In this document: in pieces, positions 1-10,440 of the stretch
How positions within the stretch are numbered: the first letter of the stretch is position 1
How the letters are laid out: each line of letters starts with the position of its first letter
NCBI GenBank assembly: GCA_030374765.1
Contig: JARGXX010000013.1
Span: 806,001 to 870,000, forward strand
DNA: 64,000 nt
Reading direction: 5' to 3'
DNA from: Agarophyton chilense
Taxonomy: Eukaryota > Rhodophyta > Florideophyceae > Gracilariales > Gracilariaceae
Program-made: the position numbers and the translations under genes
Notes under the pieces: model-generated
Told to the model about the DNA's origin: nothing
Database searches by the model: none
What the model saw: only the letters and a program-made list of their open reading frames with translations

Positions 1-904
1 AAATATTCGATTGCTCTCAACGTTTTGACGGCCTACGCACGCACAAATTTGGGAAGTGTTGATGAACGAATCTTTGGTTCCAGCGCTTACCATTCTTTTG
101 ATGTTGTTAGACTTCAGTATCTACTCTTCAGCGGAAGAACCTGAATTATCACAGGCACCATTGAGCACTTTGTTGACCTCTGTTTCGAAAGATTCCATCA
201 TAACTTTTCCTGGGAGAAAGGTCAACTCTTTCTGTTGAGCTTTCCTTACGAGATTTTTCATGTCATCCTTTGCATTCTGGATCGTTTTAATGACAAATCG
301 CATAGTATCTTTATCGGCAATGGTGTCATCAATTCCAATATAATAGCGCCTATGCAGAACGTAGTGGTATACTAAAACCTGAATTTCTGAAATCATCTTG
401 TTGGTTACGCTTCGTTCAAATTCTTTCCAAATATCGTGAATTAAATCATTTGCAGAAGTATCTGAAGTCCTACGGTCAACGATTACACAGATATGTTCTC
501 CTCTGGAGATGTACACCTTTGTGTCTCCTGGTAAGATGTAAGGCTTTTCTTCTTCCAGGTGAGTCAAATTGAAGCGTATGAAATATACAGCCGGTAGCAC
601 GAGAAAAAACCCGTCTTCCTGTCCATGGAGGTCTCGAATTGTATATAGTTGGTTCTGGAACAATTCCATCCCAATTGTTGAAATGCATGGGTAAATTCAT
701 AACTAAATCCCTTTCCAGAAAAGGTTTTCGTTGTGTGAGGGGCCAAATGCAGGGGCGCAGTGTGTGGTGTGTCGCGGTGGTGTGTTTTAGCCATGTTTCT
801 GTTATGGTAAAGACGTCTGGGTTGAAGTATGTCTGAGGGTTCTTGCAGAGGTAGAAATCTCTGAGTCGCCAAAGGATTTGAGCAGGTTTTCGACTGTAGT
901 CCAT
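1..904 (-). pseudogene. RNA polymerase II largest subunit (RPB1) fragment, decayed
   Basis: The minus-strand translation matches the RPB1 pore and funnel region in order: a segment like RKPFLERDLVMNL then WDGIVPEP and RPPWTGRRVFS (frame read from 904), then LPGDTKVYISRGE, YYIGIDDTIADKDTM, LTFLPG and VNKVLNGACDNSGSSAEE (frame read from 669), then [14 protein letters not shown] and [17 protein letters not shown] running to the window edge. Two lesions are visible: a frame change near 590-620 between the WTG motif and the funnel, and an in-frame TAG at 121-123 inside the conserved GSSA(Q/E)K region. Sequence is strongly diverged from typical RPB1. It is therefore a broken, old copy, either a host paralogue or a copy brought in by a mobile or viral genome; the origin cannot be decided here. 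The gene continues beyond position 1. Confidence 0.8.
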
Positions 905-2590
905 CCAGTGTGTGGGTGAAAATTTTATTCAAAAATTATGCCTACATCAATTGAGTTTTCTAGAGTCTCCCAATAATGTTCTCACTTCAACTTCACGCTC
1001 TGTTTTAGACACAGACATTCCCTCCACTCACGTCCACGACGTTTGCCTGCGCGAGTGTGGCTGGACTTGAATAAGCAGCAGCAGCTTTTATGTACGACCA
1101 TTCGTTTAGACGGGAAAGAGCAGCCTTGAGAAAATTCGAACACGTGTTCGTCATAATACGACTCGGAGTAATATATGTAGGAGAGACTTTCTATATTTAG
1201 CACAGACTCTCGAGATGAATGCGAAGCATTTGCATCAGTTGGGTTGACCCGCGCAGAATGTCGCCTTGACGCGCACAGAGTCTCACCGTACGATTCTTAT
1301 TACATTGCGAGTTCGTCGTAGCCGATAGCGAGGTGCATTGTGAGGTGGTCGCGCACCTTAGACCAGATGACAAGGAGAAGTATTTCGACAAAAAATGGCT
1401 TCAGAAGCCGCTCAGAAAAGACATTATCGTACCGAAGTGCCTTCATTCACAGTTTCTGGCCATATTCCCCTTCAAGGTTTCCAAAGGACTGCCGAAAAAG
1501 GGTGACCTCCGCGTATGCATCGGCAATAATTTTGTCGGTGACATACGTAGTCAATAAGAAGTTTAATACTTCCGAATACGTTTTAAGGGATTTGCAGCGC
1601 TGTATGTATGAAACGCCGGACTTTCCCAGAATTCAAGATTGAAACAGAATGTGGGCTGGCCTAGTATGGGAAAACTGGAAACAACAGAGCGCTGCCACTT
1701 AAGCATTTTCGTTCTGGTTGAATGTAGTAATCAATAGCTGGAAAAAGTTCAAAATAGATATCGGATGTGAGCCAGAAAAAAATTTTGCCTTCATTTGGAC
1801 AGTAATGTTTTTCTGGCAACGTAGGATTTTTAGAGCCACGCGAGAATCGTAAAAATAGGACCGGATACAGAGATGGTACGTGTGGTAGTTCATCACATAG
1901 GTAAACAGCTCGCTCAAGAGATTGATGCACGTAAGTGCCGATATATCCTAGTAGGAACGATACCATTTGGAATCGCTAAATGCAATACTACTTTAGTCAG
2001 CGTCGCTATTCGCTCGGGAATCGACATCCGAAAATAGCGTACGGCTAAAGACGGACTCCAAATAGCAATAGTTTTGTCTTTTTCGGCGTCTGTAGCTCTT
2101 TTGGGCACGGCTGTTGCGACCCAAACTTGACGGCTTTGCACGAATTGCTGCTTGGGCCGTGGAGTTCTCTCTTGTTTTACAAAAAAATTGTCGGATTCTC
2201 CATGCTTATCACCGTGAGATGGGGCTGCTGGTATTTATAAGTCCGAATGAGCCTTCTATTCGCCCTTCGTACTCGCTCTCTGACTTTTAGCACGTAGGTG
2301 GTCTGCCGGCAAAACATCGGCTCAATGAGACATCTGCAGGCTCTTTATACCATCTCAGTTTCTATCGGCACACACCAGTGCCTTATTTGTTGGGCTTTAA
2401 GAAAATAATGGTGAAAATTGCGGATATAAGAAAGATAAAACAGTAGCCACGCGGATTGCACGTGCATCAAGTTGGGCAACTTCCGGCTGGAACTAAAAAG
2501 AGTTCTTTACTATCACTGGTTGGATAAAAAGAGAAAAATCAATTTGTAGTAAGTCGAAAATATGCTTATTTAGGTATTGATTGACCATCA
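905..2590. other. Degenerate stretch, no confident gene
   Basis: Only short broken ORFs occur on both strands. A minus-strand ORF at 1914-2141 has a PERIATLT-like stretch that faintly recalls the RPB1 segment upstream of the pore domain, which would fit an extended RPB1 relic, but the match is too weak to assert. I see nothing else. Confidence 0.4.
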
Positions 2591-2628
2591 TGGGTTCACG
2601 AATAAATTTTTAGGTACGGAATGTGACG

Positions 2629-2726
2629 AGGAAGGTGGTCTCTCGTTACTACCAGCAACGGCGACGGCGTCCAGGTACTATCTAGATCTGGATTGTACGT
2701 GTTCTGCGTGTGTGCGGTCTGGCTAG
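2629..2726 (-). repeat. Left (3') LTR-like repeat of Copia-A
   Basis: About 98 bp beginning GAGGAAGGTGGTCTC and containing CAACGGCGACGGCGTCC and CTATCTAGATCTGG. The same sequence, with scattered mismatches, recurs at 4692-4742 and 6045-6092, where it is split by a Tc1 transposon. The two copies flank copia coding remnants, so they are read as short LTRs or the surviving parts of longer ones. Confidence 0.6.
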
Positions 2727-3785
2727 AGCTCACACTGTACATCAGCGTGGAGAGTGTGCGGTCTGGTGGTCCCCGGCACGGCACGCTGATGGCAGCCCGT
2801 GCTGGTGGGGGTACGATGTTCAGAGACTTTCGAACAGAACGGAAGCGTTTTGACTTCAGGGGTTTTGTGAGGACATCTGCAAGCATAGAAACGTCAGGGA
2901 TGTGTTCAATATTGATGCGCTGGCTCTTCATAAGGTCGTGCAGGAAATGGTGGCGGAGATGAATATACTTGCGGTGTTTGGAAGGGAAAGTTTGACGGGC
3001 AACCTGGATAGCGGCTTTGTTTTCGACGAGAAGAAGGGTTGCAGGTGTCGGAACTTGTCGAATGTCAGACAGGAGACGTTAAAGCCACAGGGATTGCTGT
3101 GCTGCGGAGGACGCTGATAGACATTCGGCCTCGAACCTGGACATGGCCACTGCTCTCTGTTTGGTGGATTGCAACATGATAGGGCTTCGCGCAATGATTT
3201 GGAAGATGTTAGTGTAAGATTTTCGGTCGGAGGAATTGGCGAAGCCCGCGTCAGCGTACGAAATAAGTTGTTCGAAAGGTAGCGATTTTTAGTGTATGCC
3301 ATGTGTCTGTGATCCCCGCAAGTACTTCAAAAGATAGCGTAGTGGACCCCAATGGGTATGTGATGGTGTATGCATAGCTACAGCGAGGCGACCAACTGAA
3401 CGTGCGATGTCGGGGAGGGTTGACTCTGCGAGGTATCGGAGCTCTCCGACTGTTTGGCGGAAGATGAAGGATTTGTCGGGCTGGAGAGGGTCTGATGGTT
3501 TTGAGGACGCTTTGATCTGTGTTTCGACGTATGGGTTGGTGGGCTTGTGTCGCGGAATTTCGCATCGGTGTGATTCGGTGGCACTCGCATGAAATGTTGA
3601 TGAAACGAACAGAGGCAGTATGCAGGATGTTAATTTGGCGGCGCGGGGCCGGCGTTGTACTGTGGTCGGTGCGGTGGTGGGCGAGTCTGGAAGAAAGGCT
3701 AGCGCGGTACTTGAAAAGGGCGGGTTATGTTCTGATAGATGGCAGAGGTGGGTAGAGAAGATGCAATCATGTTGTAAGACTTCAA
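2720..3785 (-). pseudogene. Copia-A pol remnant (RT end and RNase H)
   Basis: Minus-strand ORF pieces encode Ty1/copia signatures. 3289-3789 contains FRQTVGELRYLAESTLPDIA and a following YLLKYLRGSQTHG, the typical end of copia reverse transcriptase. 2596-2931 contains INIEHIPDVSMLADVLTKPL, the RNase H C-terminal signature. The region between is split over several frames, and integrase and most of RT are missing, so this is an internally deleted copy. It lies directly downstream of the Gag remnant at 3786-4169 in element orientation. Confidence 0.8.
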
Positions 3786-4169
3786 TCAATGAAAATGATG
3801 TAGAAAATCCTTAACGTTTGGCGGGGTGATGGCAAGTAGTTGTTGGCCAATATCTATGCGGTCAGGATCAAAGAAAAAACCGTCGATCATGAATCCTACC
3901 GTCGTTGTTTCGTCAGTAATGGTCGGAAATTGGGAGGCAATCATGCGCGCTGGAAGAGAGTTGTGTTTGATAACATAGTCTTCTATAGTCATGCAACTGG
4001 TGCGATGCAAGTCTTCGGCTTCCGATTTGAGATATTTGTGATCCGTAGCCGTGTTGGTTTTCAAGTGCTCGAGAACGGTGGTCAAGAGATCTTTTCGAGA
4101 GGGGTCGCTTCCGATACTAAAGATGTAGAGGATATTGAATGAAACGATTAAGAGAATGAGCGCCCGCAA
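3786..4169 (-). pseudogene. Copia-A Gag remnant
   Basis: A 127-codon minus-strand ORF with the copia Gag (UBN2-type) pattern: TIEDYVIKHNSLPARMI, then FPTITDETTTVGFMIDG and a hydrophobic end NVKDFLHHFH. The first about 20 residues are hydrophobic and may not be native. In an intact element Gag would continue into zinc knuckle, protease and integrase; here it runs straight into the C-terminal RT/RNase H remnant, so several kilobases have been lost. Confidence 0.55.
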
Positions 4170-4691
4170 CGCATGCTTTTTCTCATTGTGTTCTGATTGC
4201 TGTGCTGGGTGGATCGGGACGAAGGGTGGATGGTTATGTGGTCGAGTGCCTCAATTGTTGTGACATTGGGTTCGATGGCTATTTTCCAGAATGACGGGGT
4301 TAATGAGGTCTAACTGGGTCACGTTGAACTTGTTTTTCACTTCTAAAGATTATTGTTGCGTAGTATCTTAGGGTGTGGTCGTGTCCAGTGCAGTAGTGCG
4401 GGCGGTGTTACACAATTCTTCAATTATGTATTGATCGCCAAGAAAATTTTGTCTGCGCTGAAAGAGTTAAGAGCAAGAAGATGGGGTAGCCGTTTAGGTA
4501 AGGTTGTACTTGAAAATCAAAGAAATGCGTAGGATGAAGCGTTGAGGATTGTGCGGTATATGAGGGAGATGGTAAGAAAGAGGACGGGTGAAAGAGATTG
4601 GAAGAGAGTAAAGCGTGAGGAAGGGTAGACGAGAGTGTGGCGTGATAAGGGCAGAGTATAGTTAGCGTATCGCTGGGCCAATATCCTGCAA
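4170..4691 (-). other. Copia-A leader region
   Basis: Between the Gag remnant and the right LTR-like repeat. No ORF of note. In element orientation it is the 5' untranslated leader. No convincing tRNA primer site was identified. Confidence 0.4.
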
Positions 4692-4846
4692 AGAGGAAGG
4701 TGGTCTCACTTTACTCTCAGCAACGGCAACGGCGTCCTGGTACAGTGCGTTTCAAAAACATATCCCTTTACAAAAACTGCGCCAAAAAGGCATTTCACGT
4801 ACTGTAGAGCACATTTCACAACAAATAAAAACCACTAAGTCAATAA

Positions 4847-4871
4847 CACTGTTTCAAAAGTATATCCTTTA
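4847..4871 (+). repeat. Subterminal inverted repeat pair of the Tc1 element
   Basis: CACTGTTTCAAAAGTATATC at 4847, about 105 bp inside the left end, resembles the terminal repeat. A matching inverted copy, TTATGATTTTGAAACAG, lies at 5919-5935 inside the right end. Two transposase-binding-like sites per end resemble the IR/DR or Tc3 arrangement. Confidence 0.65.
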
Positions 4872-4890
4872 TACAATCATTCGCTCAATT

Positions 4891-5886
4891 ATGGCTCGTG
4901 GCGCACCTCTGACACGCTCTGAACAGCTCGAAATCATGGAATTAGTAGGTCAGGGTATGATTCCAGCAGATATAGCCCGAAAACTCAAGCGCAGCCCAAA
5001 AACAATCAGCAACTTCATCAAAAACCCCGCTACATACGGAACAAAGCGTTCAACCGGCCGTCCTACGGCACTATCCCCGGCCGATAAGCGCGGAATTAAG
5101 CGAGAACTATGTCGCAACACTTCATCTTGCGGGAAAATTGTCAAAAACCTAAATTTGCCTCTATCAAGATCTACAATATGGCGTAAAGTCAACTGTCAAA
5201 ATTTGTTCAAGTACACAAAAATGAGGAAAACTTTTTTTTTAAAAGATAATCACAAGAAAAGTCGAGTTGAATGGTGTGCTCAAAAGGCTTATTGGAAAAC
5301 TGAATGGAATAATGTTATCTTTTCCGACGAAAAAAAGTTTAACCTTGATGGTCCAGATTGCTATAAATTTTATTGGCATGATCTACGAAAAGAAAAGAAG
5401 GAATTTGTGACTAGGCATTCAGGAGGCGCATCAGTAATGGTTTGGGCTGGAATCTCCACTAAAGGAGCAACTGATATGGCTTTTGTTGAAACTACAATGA
5501 ACTCTGAGAAGTATGCTGAGGTTCTAGAAAACTATCTTTTACCTTTTTCATACTGTATGCATGGAGAAGAATTCATTTTTCAGCAAGATAATGCACCTGT
5601 GCATAAGTCTAATTTTATGAAACAGTGGTTCAATAGTCTAAATATGTCGGTTATGGAATGGCCTGCGCGCTCTCCTGACCTCAACCCTATCGAAAACATT
5701 TGGGAAATGTTGGCCCGAATGGTTTATGGGCAAGGAAGGCAATTTGATACAGTTTTTGATCTGAAAAATTGTATCAAAGATTGTTGGGAAAAGATTGACT
5801 GTAATGCCATCAATCCTTTTATAGAATCAATGCCAAAGCGTTGTATAAGTGTTATACAGGCTAAAGGAGCAAAAATAAACTACTGA
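4891..5886 (+). CDS. Tc1-like transposase (DD34E)
   Basis: 331 residues, the normal length for a Tc1/Tc3 transposase, uninterrupted. Residues 1-55 form the first helix-turn-helix (LTRSEQLEIMELVGQG ... IARKLKRSPKTISNF), followed by a second DNA-binding helix-turn-helix segment near 60-115. The catalytic triad is visible: D in VIFSDEKKFNLDG, D in FQQDNAPVHKS, and E in RSPDLNPIENIWEML, with 34 residues between the second D and E. The start ATG at 4891 follows the subterminal repeat at 4847. The protein catalyses cut-and-paste transposition at TA sites. A/T-rich codon use differs from the neighbouring GC-richer gypsy genes, fitting a separate mobile origin. Confidence 0.93.
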   Translation: MARGAPLTRSEQLEIMELVGQGMIPADIARKLKRSPKTISNFIKNPATYGTKRSTGRPTALSPADKRGIKRELCRNTSSCGKIVKNLNLPLSRSTIWRKVNCQNLFKYTKMRKTFFLKDNHKKSRVEWCAQKAYWKTEWNNVIFSDEKKFNLDGPDCYKFYWHDLRKEKKEFVTRHSGGASVMVWAGISTKGATDMAFVETTMNSEKYAEVLENYLLPFSYCMHGEEFIFQQDNAPVHKSNFMKQWFNSLNMSVMEWPARSPDLNPIENIWEMLARMVYGQGRQFDTVFDLKNCIKDCWEKIDCNAINPFIESMPKRCISVIQAKGAKINY

Positions 5887-6706
5887 ACTCGCGTTAGAAT
5901 AAAAAGGATGCAATAAAGGTTATGATTTTGAAACAGTTTTTTTACTTGAAAATTTTTTCACACTGATTTTGTTAGTTTTACTGTAGCCAAAACGTCGATT
6001 TTTGGAAAATTTGCGCGAGGGATATGATTTTGAAACAGACTTTACTATCTAGATCTGGAGTGTACGTGTGCTGCCTGTGTGCGGTCTAGCACGGAAAAAA
6101 GCGAAAAAGTAGGGTTTGAGCTTGTTCGATAGCTCTCGTGTGCAATACTTTCCGAAAAGTATTTTTTACGCCGGGAGATCGTCCTCAAGAGTGTCAAACC
6201 ACGCGCTAGGAGTACAATTAGGGCCGGTTTATACAGCGTCGATTTTTCTGAATCTGTATCTCCTGCGGGGGTTAAAATACATACTTCCATTCAGAATGAA
6301 TGGACGGTCTATACACGTGAATATAGCACACCATGTTCGGACCCTCGTACTTGATCAAGCTGAAAAGTGTGGGTGCAAACGGCAGTGCATCGCACAGCGA
6401 CAACTCTTGAGACTGCACTTCGTACCATCTTTCCCGGTGGAGTACCCTTCTAGCGCGATGGTGGGTAGCTATGAATCTGATGCAGATCACGGTGATACTT
6501 GGCACGCCCAGAACAAAGAAGAACGTCCCAAAGCACAGGCCAAGATTGTTGCTGTTGTCGCATGCTCAGTACTCTTTCCACTTCTTGTTGCTACCGTAGT
6601 GAGTTTTTTGGGAATCTCAGCACCACTTATGACCCACAGGGTGATGTCGAAAAGAAGAAAAACGAGAAGAGCAAGTACCCAAAGGACGCGGGCATCTTTC
6701 TCCTAG

Positions 6707-7786
6707 TGCCATGTCTACCTGTCAGATAAGGACTTTCAAAGAGCCTTTCGACTCACCAGAGAAGCTTTCAATCAGCTGTTGGTCATTCTAGGCCTGCGAC
6801 TGGAGCGGGACGCTGCCATGGCAACTCGATCTAGCGGCAGACGCGTGGAAACAGCAGTGCCGCTTGGTCTGACATTACGAATGCTATCGGGGGGGTTCTA
6901 TCATGACTTAATAATGCTGTTTCGTTCAGGGCGCTCTACCGCATATGATATATTCGGAGCGACCATCGACGCCATTTTATCGGAACTGCAACTCCCTGGA
7001 ATGCCACTGGATGATGCAAACCAGCTAAATGGAATGGCAGAAGCATTTACAAACGCACGGCCAGCCGTGAGCTTGCTTTGGGGCTGTGTCGGAGCACTCG
7101 ACGGTATTGCTGTGAAGATATTGAAGCCCTTGCCCTGTCACGATCCAAGAAGCTACTACTGCCGGAAAGAATTCGTTGCCATCACCGTACAGGCAATTGC
7201 AGATTCTGCCTACCGCTTTCTTTATATGTCGCCCAGAGCCGTTGGTTCAACACATGACTCACTCGCGTTTTCTGTCTCCCACTTCGCACAACGCCTCCGT
7301 GCAGGAGAGCTTATGCAAGGGTACTGGATAGCCGGTGACCCGGCACTTAAGTGTAGAAATGGTATTGTAACGCCGTTTTCAGAGTCACAGTTTCAACATG
7401 AACAGCTGGCGGTAGCCCACGACGGTTTCCATTTTCTACATTCTTCTTTGCCCACCGTGGTCGAACAAGCGTTTGGTATGCTCACGGCTCGCTTCGGTGT
7501 TATGTAGAGTCCTATGCGAAATTCCCTACCACGAGTGCCTCGGGTACTTGGCGCGTGCATGCGCATCCACAATTTCTGTATATACAACAATTACCCGTGC
7601 ATCCAGAGTGCCCTGTCAGTTGAGGAGGTAGCTGTCTGCGAAAAGGCTTTTGAAAGCTGGTGGGAGGCTGCTACTAAAATCAGGGACAATACAGAGCAAG
7701 GGCAGAGAAGGGAGCTTAAAGATTCGGAGCTGAGAGACGCTCTCACTGCTGCAATTCAACAGAGTGGGTTTTATCGACCTGTTTGA
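6707..7786 (+). pseudogene. Harbinger transposase with premature stops
   Basis: In one frame from 6707: YLSDKDFQRAFRLTREAFN, then the DDE_Tnp_4 core with GALDGIAVKIL (first D), AIADSAYRFLYMSP followed by GSTHDSLAF (second D), and VEQAFGMLTARFGVM (E region). A TAG at 7505-7507 replaces a position that is usually tryptophan in the family; the frame then continues SPMRNSLPRVPRVLGACMRIHNFC to a stop at 7784-7786. An upstream in-frame TAG at 6704-6706 obscures the true start. The family cuts and pastes DNA at TWA sites. The copy is inactive as read. Confidence 0.85.
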
Positions 7787-7788
7787 AT

Positions 7789-8145
7789 CTATGCGAGGTA
7801 GCTGCAACCTGCTTCGTATAGAACAATCACTGGCCATGGCAGTTGGTCACAACAGGCAGACAACGACCCCCTGCTCTCTTCTGGACTAGCACAGGGCCCT
7901 TTGTAAGCGTCCGGCATATCGATGGTATCGATCTTTTCAATCTTGTCTACAATGGCGTCTCTTTGGCGCTGAAACAGTCGCAGAACCTCTGGTGCTTCAT
8001 TCTGAATGGTATCCATGTCCTTGGAAAAACACGCGTTAGCTTTTTCAATAAAGACTCGCGTCGGGCAATTGCTCTTTCCTCAGCCGAATCAACATCGGTC
8101 ACCTGTCCAAACAACGATTGTTCTGCGTTTGCCATGTCAGCGGAT
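7789..8145 (-). pseudogene. Possible Harbinger accessory protein C-terminus
   Basis: On the minus strand, convergent with the transposase and stopping only 2 bp from its stop codon, is an alpha-helical stretch (ADMANAEQSLFGQV ... ERAIARRES, then after a one-base frame change KANACFSKDMDTIQNEAPEV and RQRDAIVDKIEKID). It does not belong to reverse transcriptase although it is joined to one near 8146. Harbinger elements usually carry a second gene for a Myb-like DNA-binding partner, often convergent. The placement fits that role, but no Myb repeat is visible, so the assignment is inference. Confidence 0.4.
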
Positions 8146-8146
8146 C

Positions 8147-8615
8147 CATCTCCCAAGGAGTCGATGCACTCATCCATTCTATGTATCGGGTGCGAATCCC
8201 CGACGGTCACACTATTGAGCCTCCTGTAGTCTACACAGAACCTCAAACGGTTATCCCCTTTCTCCTGAACCAGAACCACGGGACTAGCCCAATCTGAGTT
8301 GGCTGGTTCAATTACACCTTCTTGGCGCATTCGCTCCACTTCTTTGAGTTCTACTTCTCTGGCCTTCGGACCTGCACGGTATGGTTGCTGATAAATCGGC
8401 TTCGAGTCAGGGAAGAGCTCGATGCGATGCTGTGTGGCCTTAATTTGGCCCAGATGGCCTGACCACATAGTTTCAAACTCCTCCAGAAGGTCGAGAATAC
8501 GGCCCTGCAGTTCGCCGTTTTCTTCACTGATCTGGACTGTATATTTCCATTGATTCTCAGGGTCAGGTTTCTTTTCTTTGTCTACCGATGCCTTATCGGT
8601 TAGCTTTGCTTCCAA
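8147..8615 (-). pseudogene. Gypsy-1 reverse transcriptase, N-terminal part
   Basis: Contains the approach to gypsy RT: ATQHRIELFPDSKPIYQQPY, AGPKAREVELKEVERM, GVIEPANSDWASPVVLV, RLRFCVDYRRLN and HRMDECIDSLGD. The palm with the catalytic YLDD motif is absent, since the gypsy sequence stops at SLGD and unrelated sequence follows. It closely resembles the corresponding part of Gypsy-2 (YIDSLGSATVFS), so the two elements belong to related families. Confidence 0.85.
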
Positions 8616-9202
8616 GTTGGTATTTATCGATACCTTTGTGGTTGTGGACGCATTTGCGCACCCCCTTCCTTATGGAAGGCGACCTCGCCGAGATCAGAGT
8701 GAGCTACGGTGAAGACCCCTTGTGGTGCCGGGAGTGCGATGCCAACATTGGTACTTTTCGGCAACTTCATGTCGTGACTGCTGAAGTTACTGAGACACAC
8801 CTTAAAGGGTAGCTTTAGGATGTTGTCGACAATCCCGTTGGCCATCAAGGTGAGGTGTCGATGTGCTAACCTCGGATGGTTTTGTAGTATGACCAGCCCA
8901 GGGGTCGCACACGACACCGGTACCAATATTTGGTACATTGGCGGGATAACAACCTGTTTGGTAATGCGCACTTTGTTGGAGACCGTTTCGGTGGATATCC
9001 TCTTCTTCGGTTTGACGAACCATCCCCGTTTGGTTTCCGTATTACCTAAAATGGCACTTCGTCCCCCGTGACGTAGGGCGACGGTATGGGAACCAGGAAG
9101 GATTGATTTGAAATGTCTGTCGATGAAGTTCGTACCTAGTAGGCAGTCTGTTGGTAAACGGTCGACAACAAAGAATTGCAGTCTTACCTTGAGGTGTCCG
9201 AG

Positions 9203-9535
9203 CTACACCACAGTGGTGAGCATACCTCGAAGGTTCAATGGGCGCTCATTTGCATCCACCAGTGGGTTATTGTCGGGAGTTCGGCTAAAGTTCCGAAGTA
9301 CCGCCTCAGGTATGACGCGGGAGTTCAGGACGTTTGGGCCGGCCCCCGTATCCAACATGCAGGTGACCGGAACCGCAACGCGTTCGGAGAAACATATCGA
9401 AGCACGTACTTTATAGTTGTTGTACTTCATATGACAAACCGGAACTGGTTGTGACGTGTTCTCTTCCACCTTCAAGGTTCTGGGTATCGATTGGCCTTCC
9501 GATTGCAGGTTGGGTTCGTCCATTACGCCAAACAT
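9203..9535 (-). pseudogene. Gypsy-1 aspartic protease region
   Basis: Carries the retropepsin active-site signature as CMLDTGAGPNVLNSRVIP, followed by PLVDANERPLNLRG, similar in order to Gypsy-2 (VLDTGAAPNLIHVELLP). The sequence between here and RT (8616-9202) encodes matching fragments in several frames (for example 8624-8971), showing frameshift decay. Confidence 0.75.
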
Positions 9536-10111
9536 TCGGTGTTTTCCTCCTGTACGGGAGGGGTTGAGTCCAAGTTTGGTGTTTCCTCGATGGTATTGAC
9601 CTATACCAGTGTACGGAGTTGGAACCTATTTGGTGCTTGCGTTGAAGACGCATAGAGGCGTTGGTGATTCTGCATACGAGCCTGAATCAACTGGTCTCTC
9701 ATATCTGGAGGTAAGTTAGCGCAATTGTTTGCCCAATGGTCTGTCGCGAGAGAAAACCAGCAAACGAGGCCTCCAGTTTTGGGGGTCTCGCTTTACCATC
9801 GAGGGGGGCTTCGAAACCTGGTTGGTGGGAGCAGTGGCGTAGGATGTGTATGGCGAGTTATGGGAGCTCGCTCCCGGCATCCTATGTGAGCTCACCGAAC
9901 TTGGCGGCGATTGTACCGAGTTGGGTGTACGCGTTGACAACCAATTTCCTACCGTCGAAGGTTTCGACAACCGCCCCTGGGTCGCTACCAAGTGGATAGC
10001 GGTCCCTGTAGGTACTTCGAGGTGTGAGCTACCCTCTGAGGTTGTGGTATCTTCAATTTCCAAGACCCAGATTTTCGGTTTATCCTTCGAGGTTGGAGGC
10101 ACGGCTGGTCT

Positions 10112-10440
10112 CTATCCCGGCCGAAGGGTATCTCCAAGGCCCTGGGAGTATCGAGCCAGCCCATTGTAGTCTACCTTTCGGTTAGTGGCCAGGTAGTTGC
10201 GTACCTGGGAACGGATCGCTTTGTCGACAATCTCGACAAATAGCGACTTTAACCTAGAGGTAGTGAACAAATTATCACAGCGGATTGCCCGATTCCACAG
10301 CGTGAGCAAAAACTCCGATTCTGTTTGCCCAGATCTTTGATGGTAGGCGAGGAATTCCGAATAAGCCTCTTGGATAACCTCATCGGTGGCGTATGTTTCC
10401 AAAAAAAAGACCACTTCTGGGTATGACTCCAACATCTCTG
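10112..10440 (-). pseudogene. Gypsy-1 gag, C-terminal part
   Basis: Minus-strand translation MLESYPEVVFFLETYATDEV ... YSEFLAYHQRSGQTESEFL ... TLWNRAIRC ... RSQVRNYLATNRKV is the C-terminal half of a retrotransposon Gag capsid. It continues directly the frame broken at 22161, on the other side of Gypsy-2. Degenerate linker and zinc-knuckle region follow at 9540-10102. Confidence 0.75.

Larger units (their letters stand above)
4743..6042 (+). mobile_element. Complete Tc1/mariner element (1300 bp)
   Basis: Imperfect terminal inverted repeats of about 26 bp: the left end reads CAGTGCGTTTCAAAAACAT followed by ATCCC, and the reverse complement of the right end reads AAGTCTGTTTCAAAATCAT followed by ATCCC. 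It is flanked by a TA duplication, the target preference of this superfamily. The empty site is provided in the same window by the sister LTR at 2629-2726, where GGTACTATCTAG is uninterrupted. The element encodes one intact DD34E transposase, so it could be active or recently active. Confidence 0.9.
4692..6092 (-). repeat. Right (5') LTR-like repeat of Copia-A, split by Tc1
   Basis: The left part at 4692-4742 and right part at 6045-6092 together match the single repeat at 2629-2726. The break occurs at a TA dinucleotide, and the Tc1 element lies exactly between the two parts with TA duplicated (4741-4742 and 6043-6044). In element orientation the repeat would begin TGCTAGACCGCACAC. Confidence 0.7.

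Noticed and set aside
1333-1642. Plus-strand ORFs at 1333-1642
   Set aside because: Two overlapping frames with no recognisable motif in a degenerate region.
6116-6706. 196-codon ORF before the Harbinger transposase
   Set aside because: It starts upstream of the terminal repeat at 6221 and shows no family features; it only shares the transposase frame.
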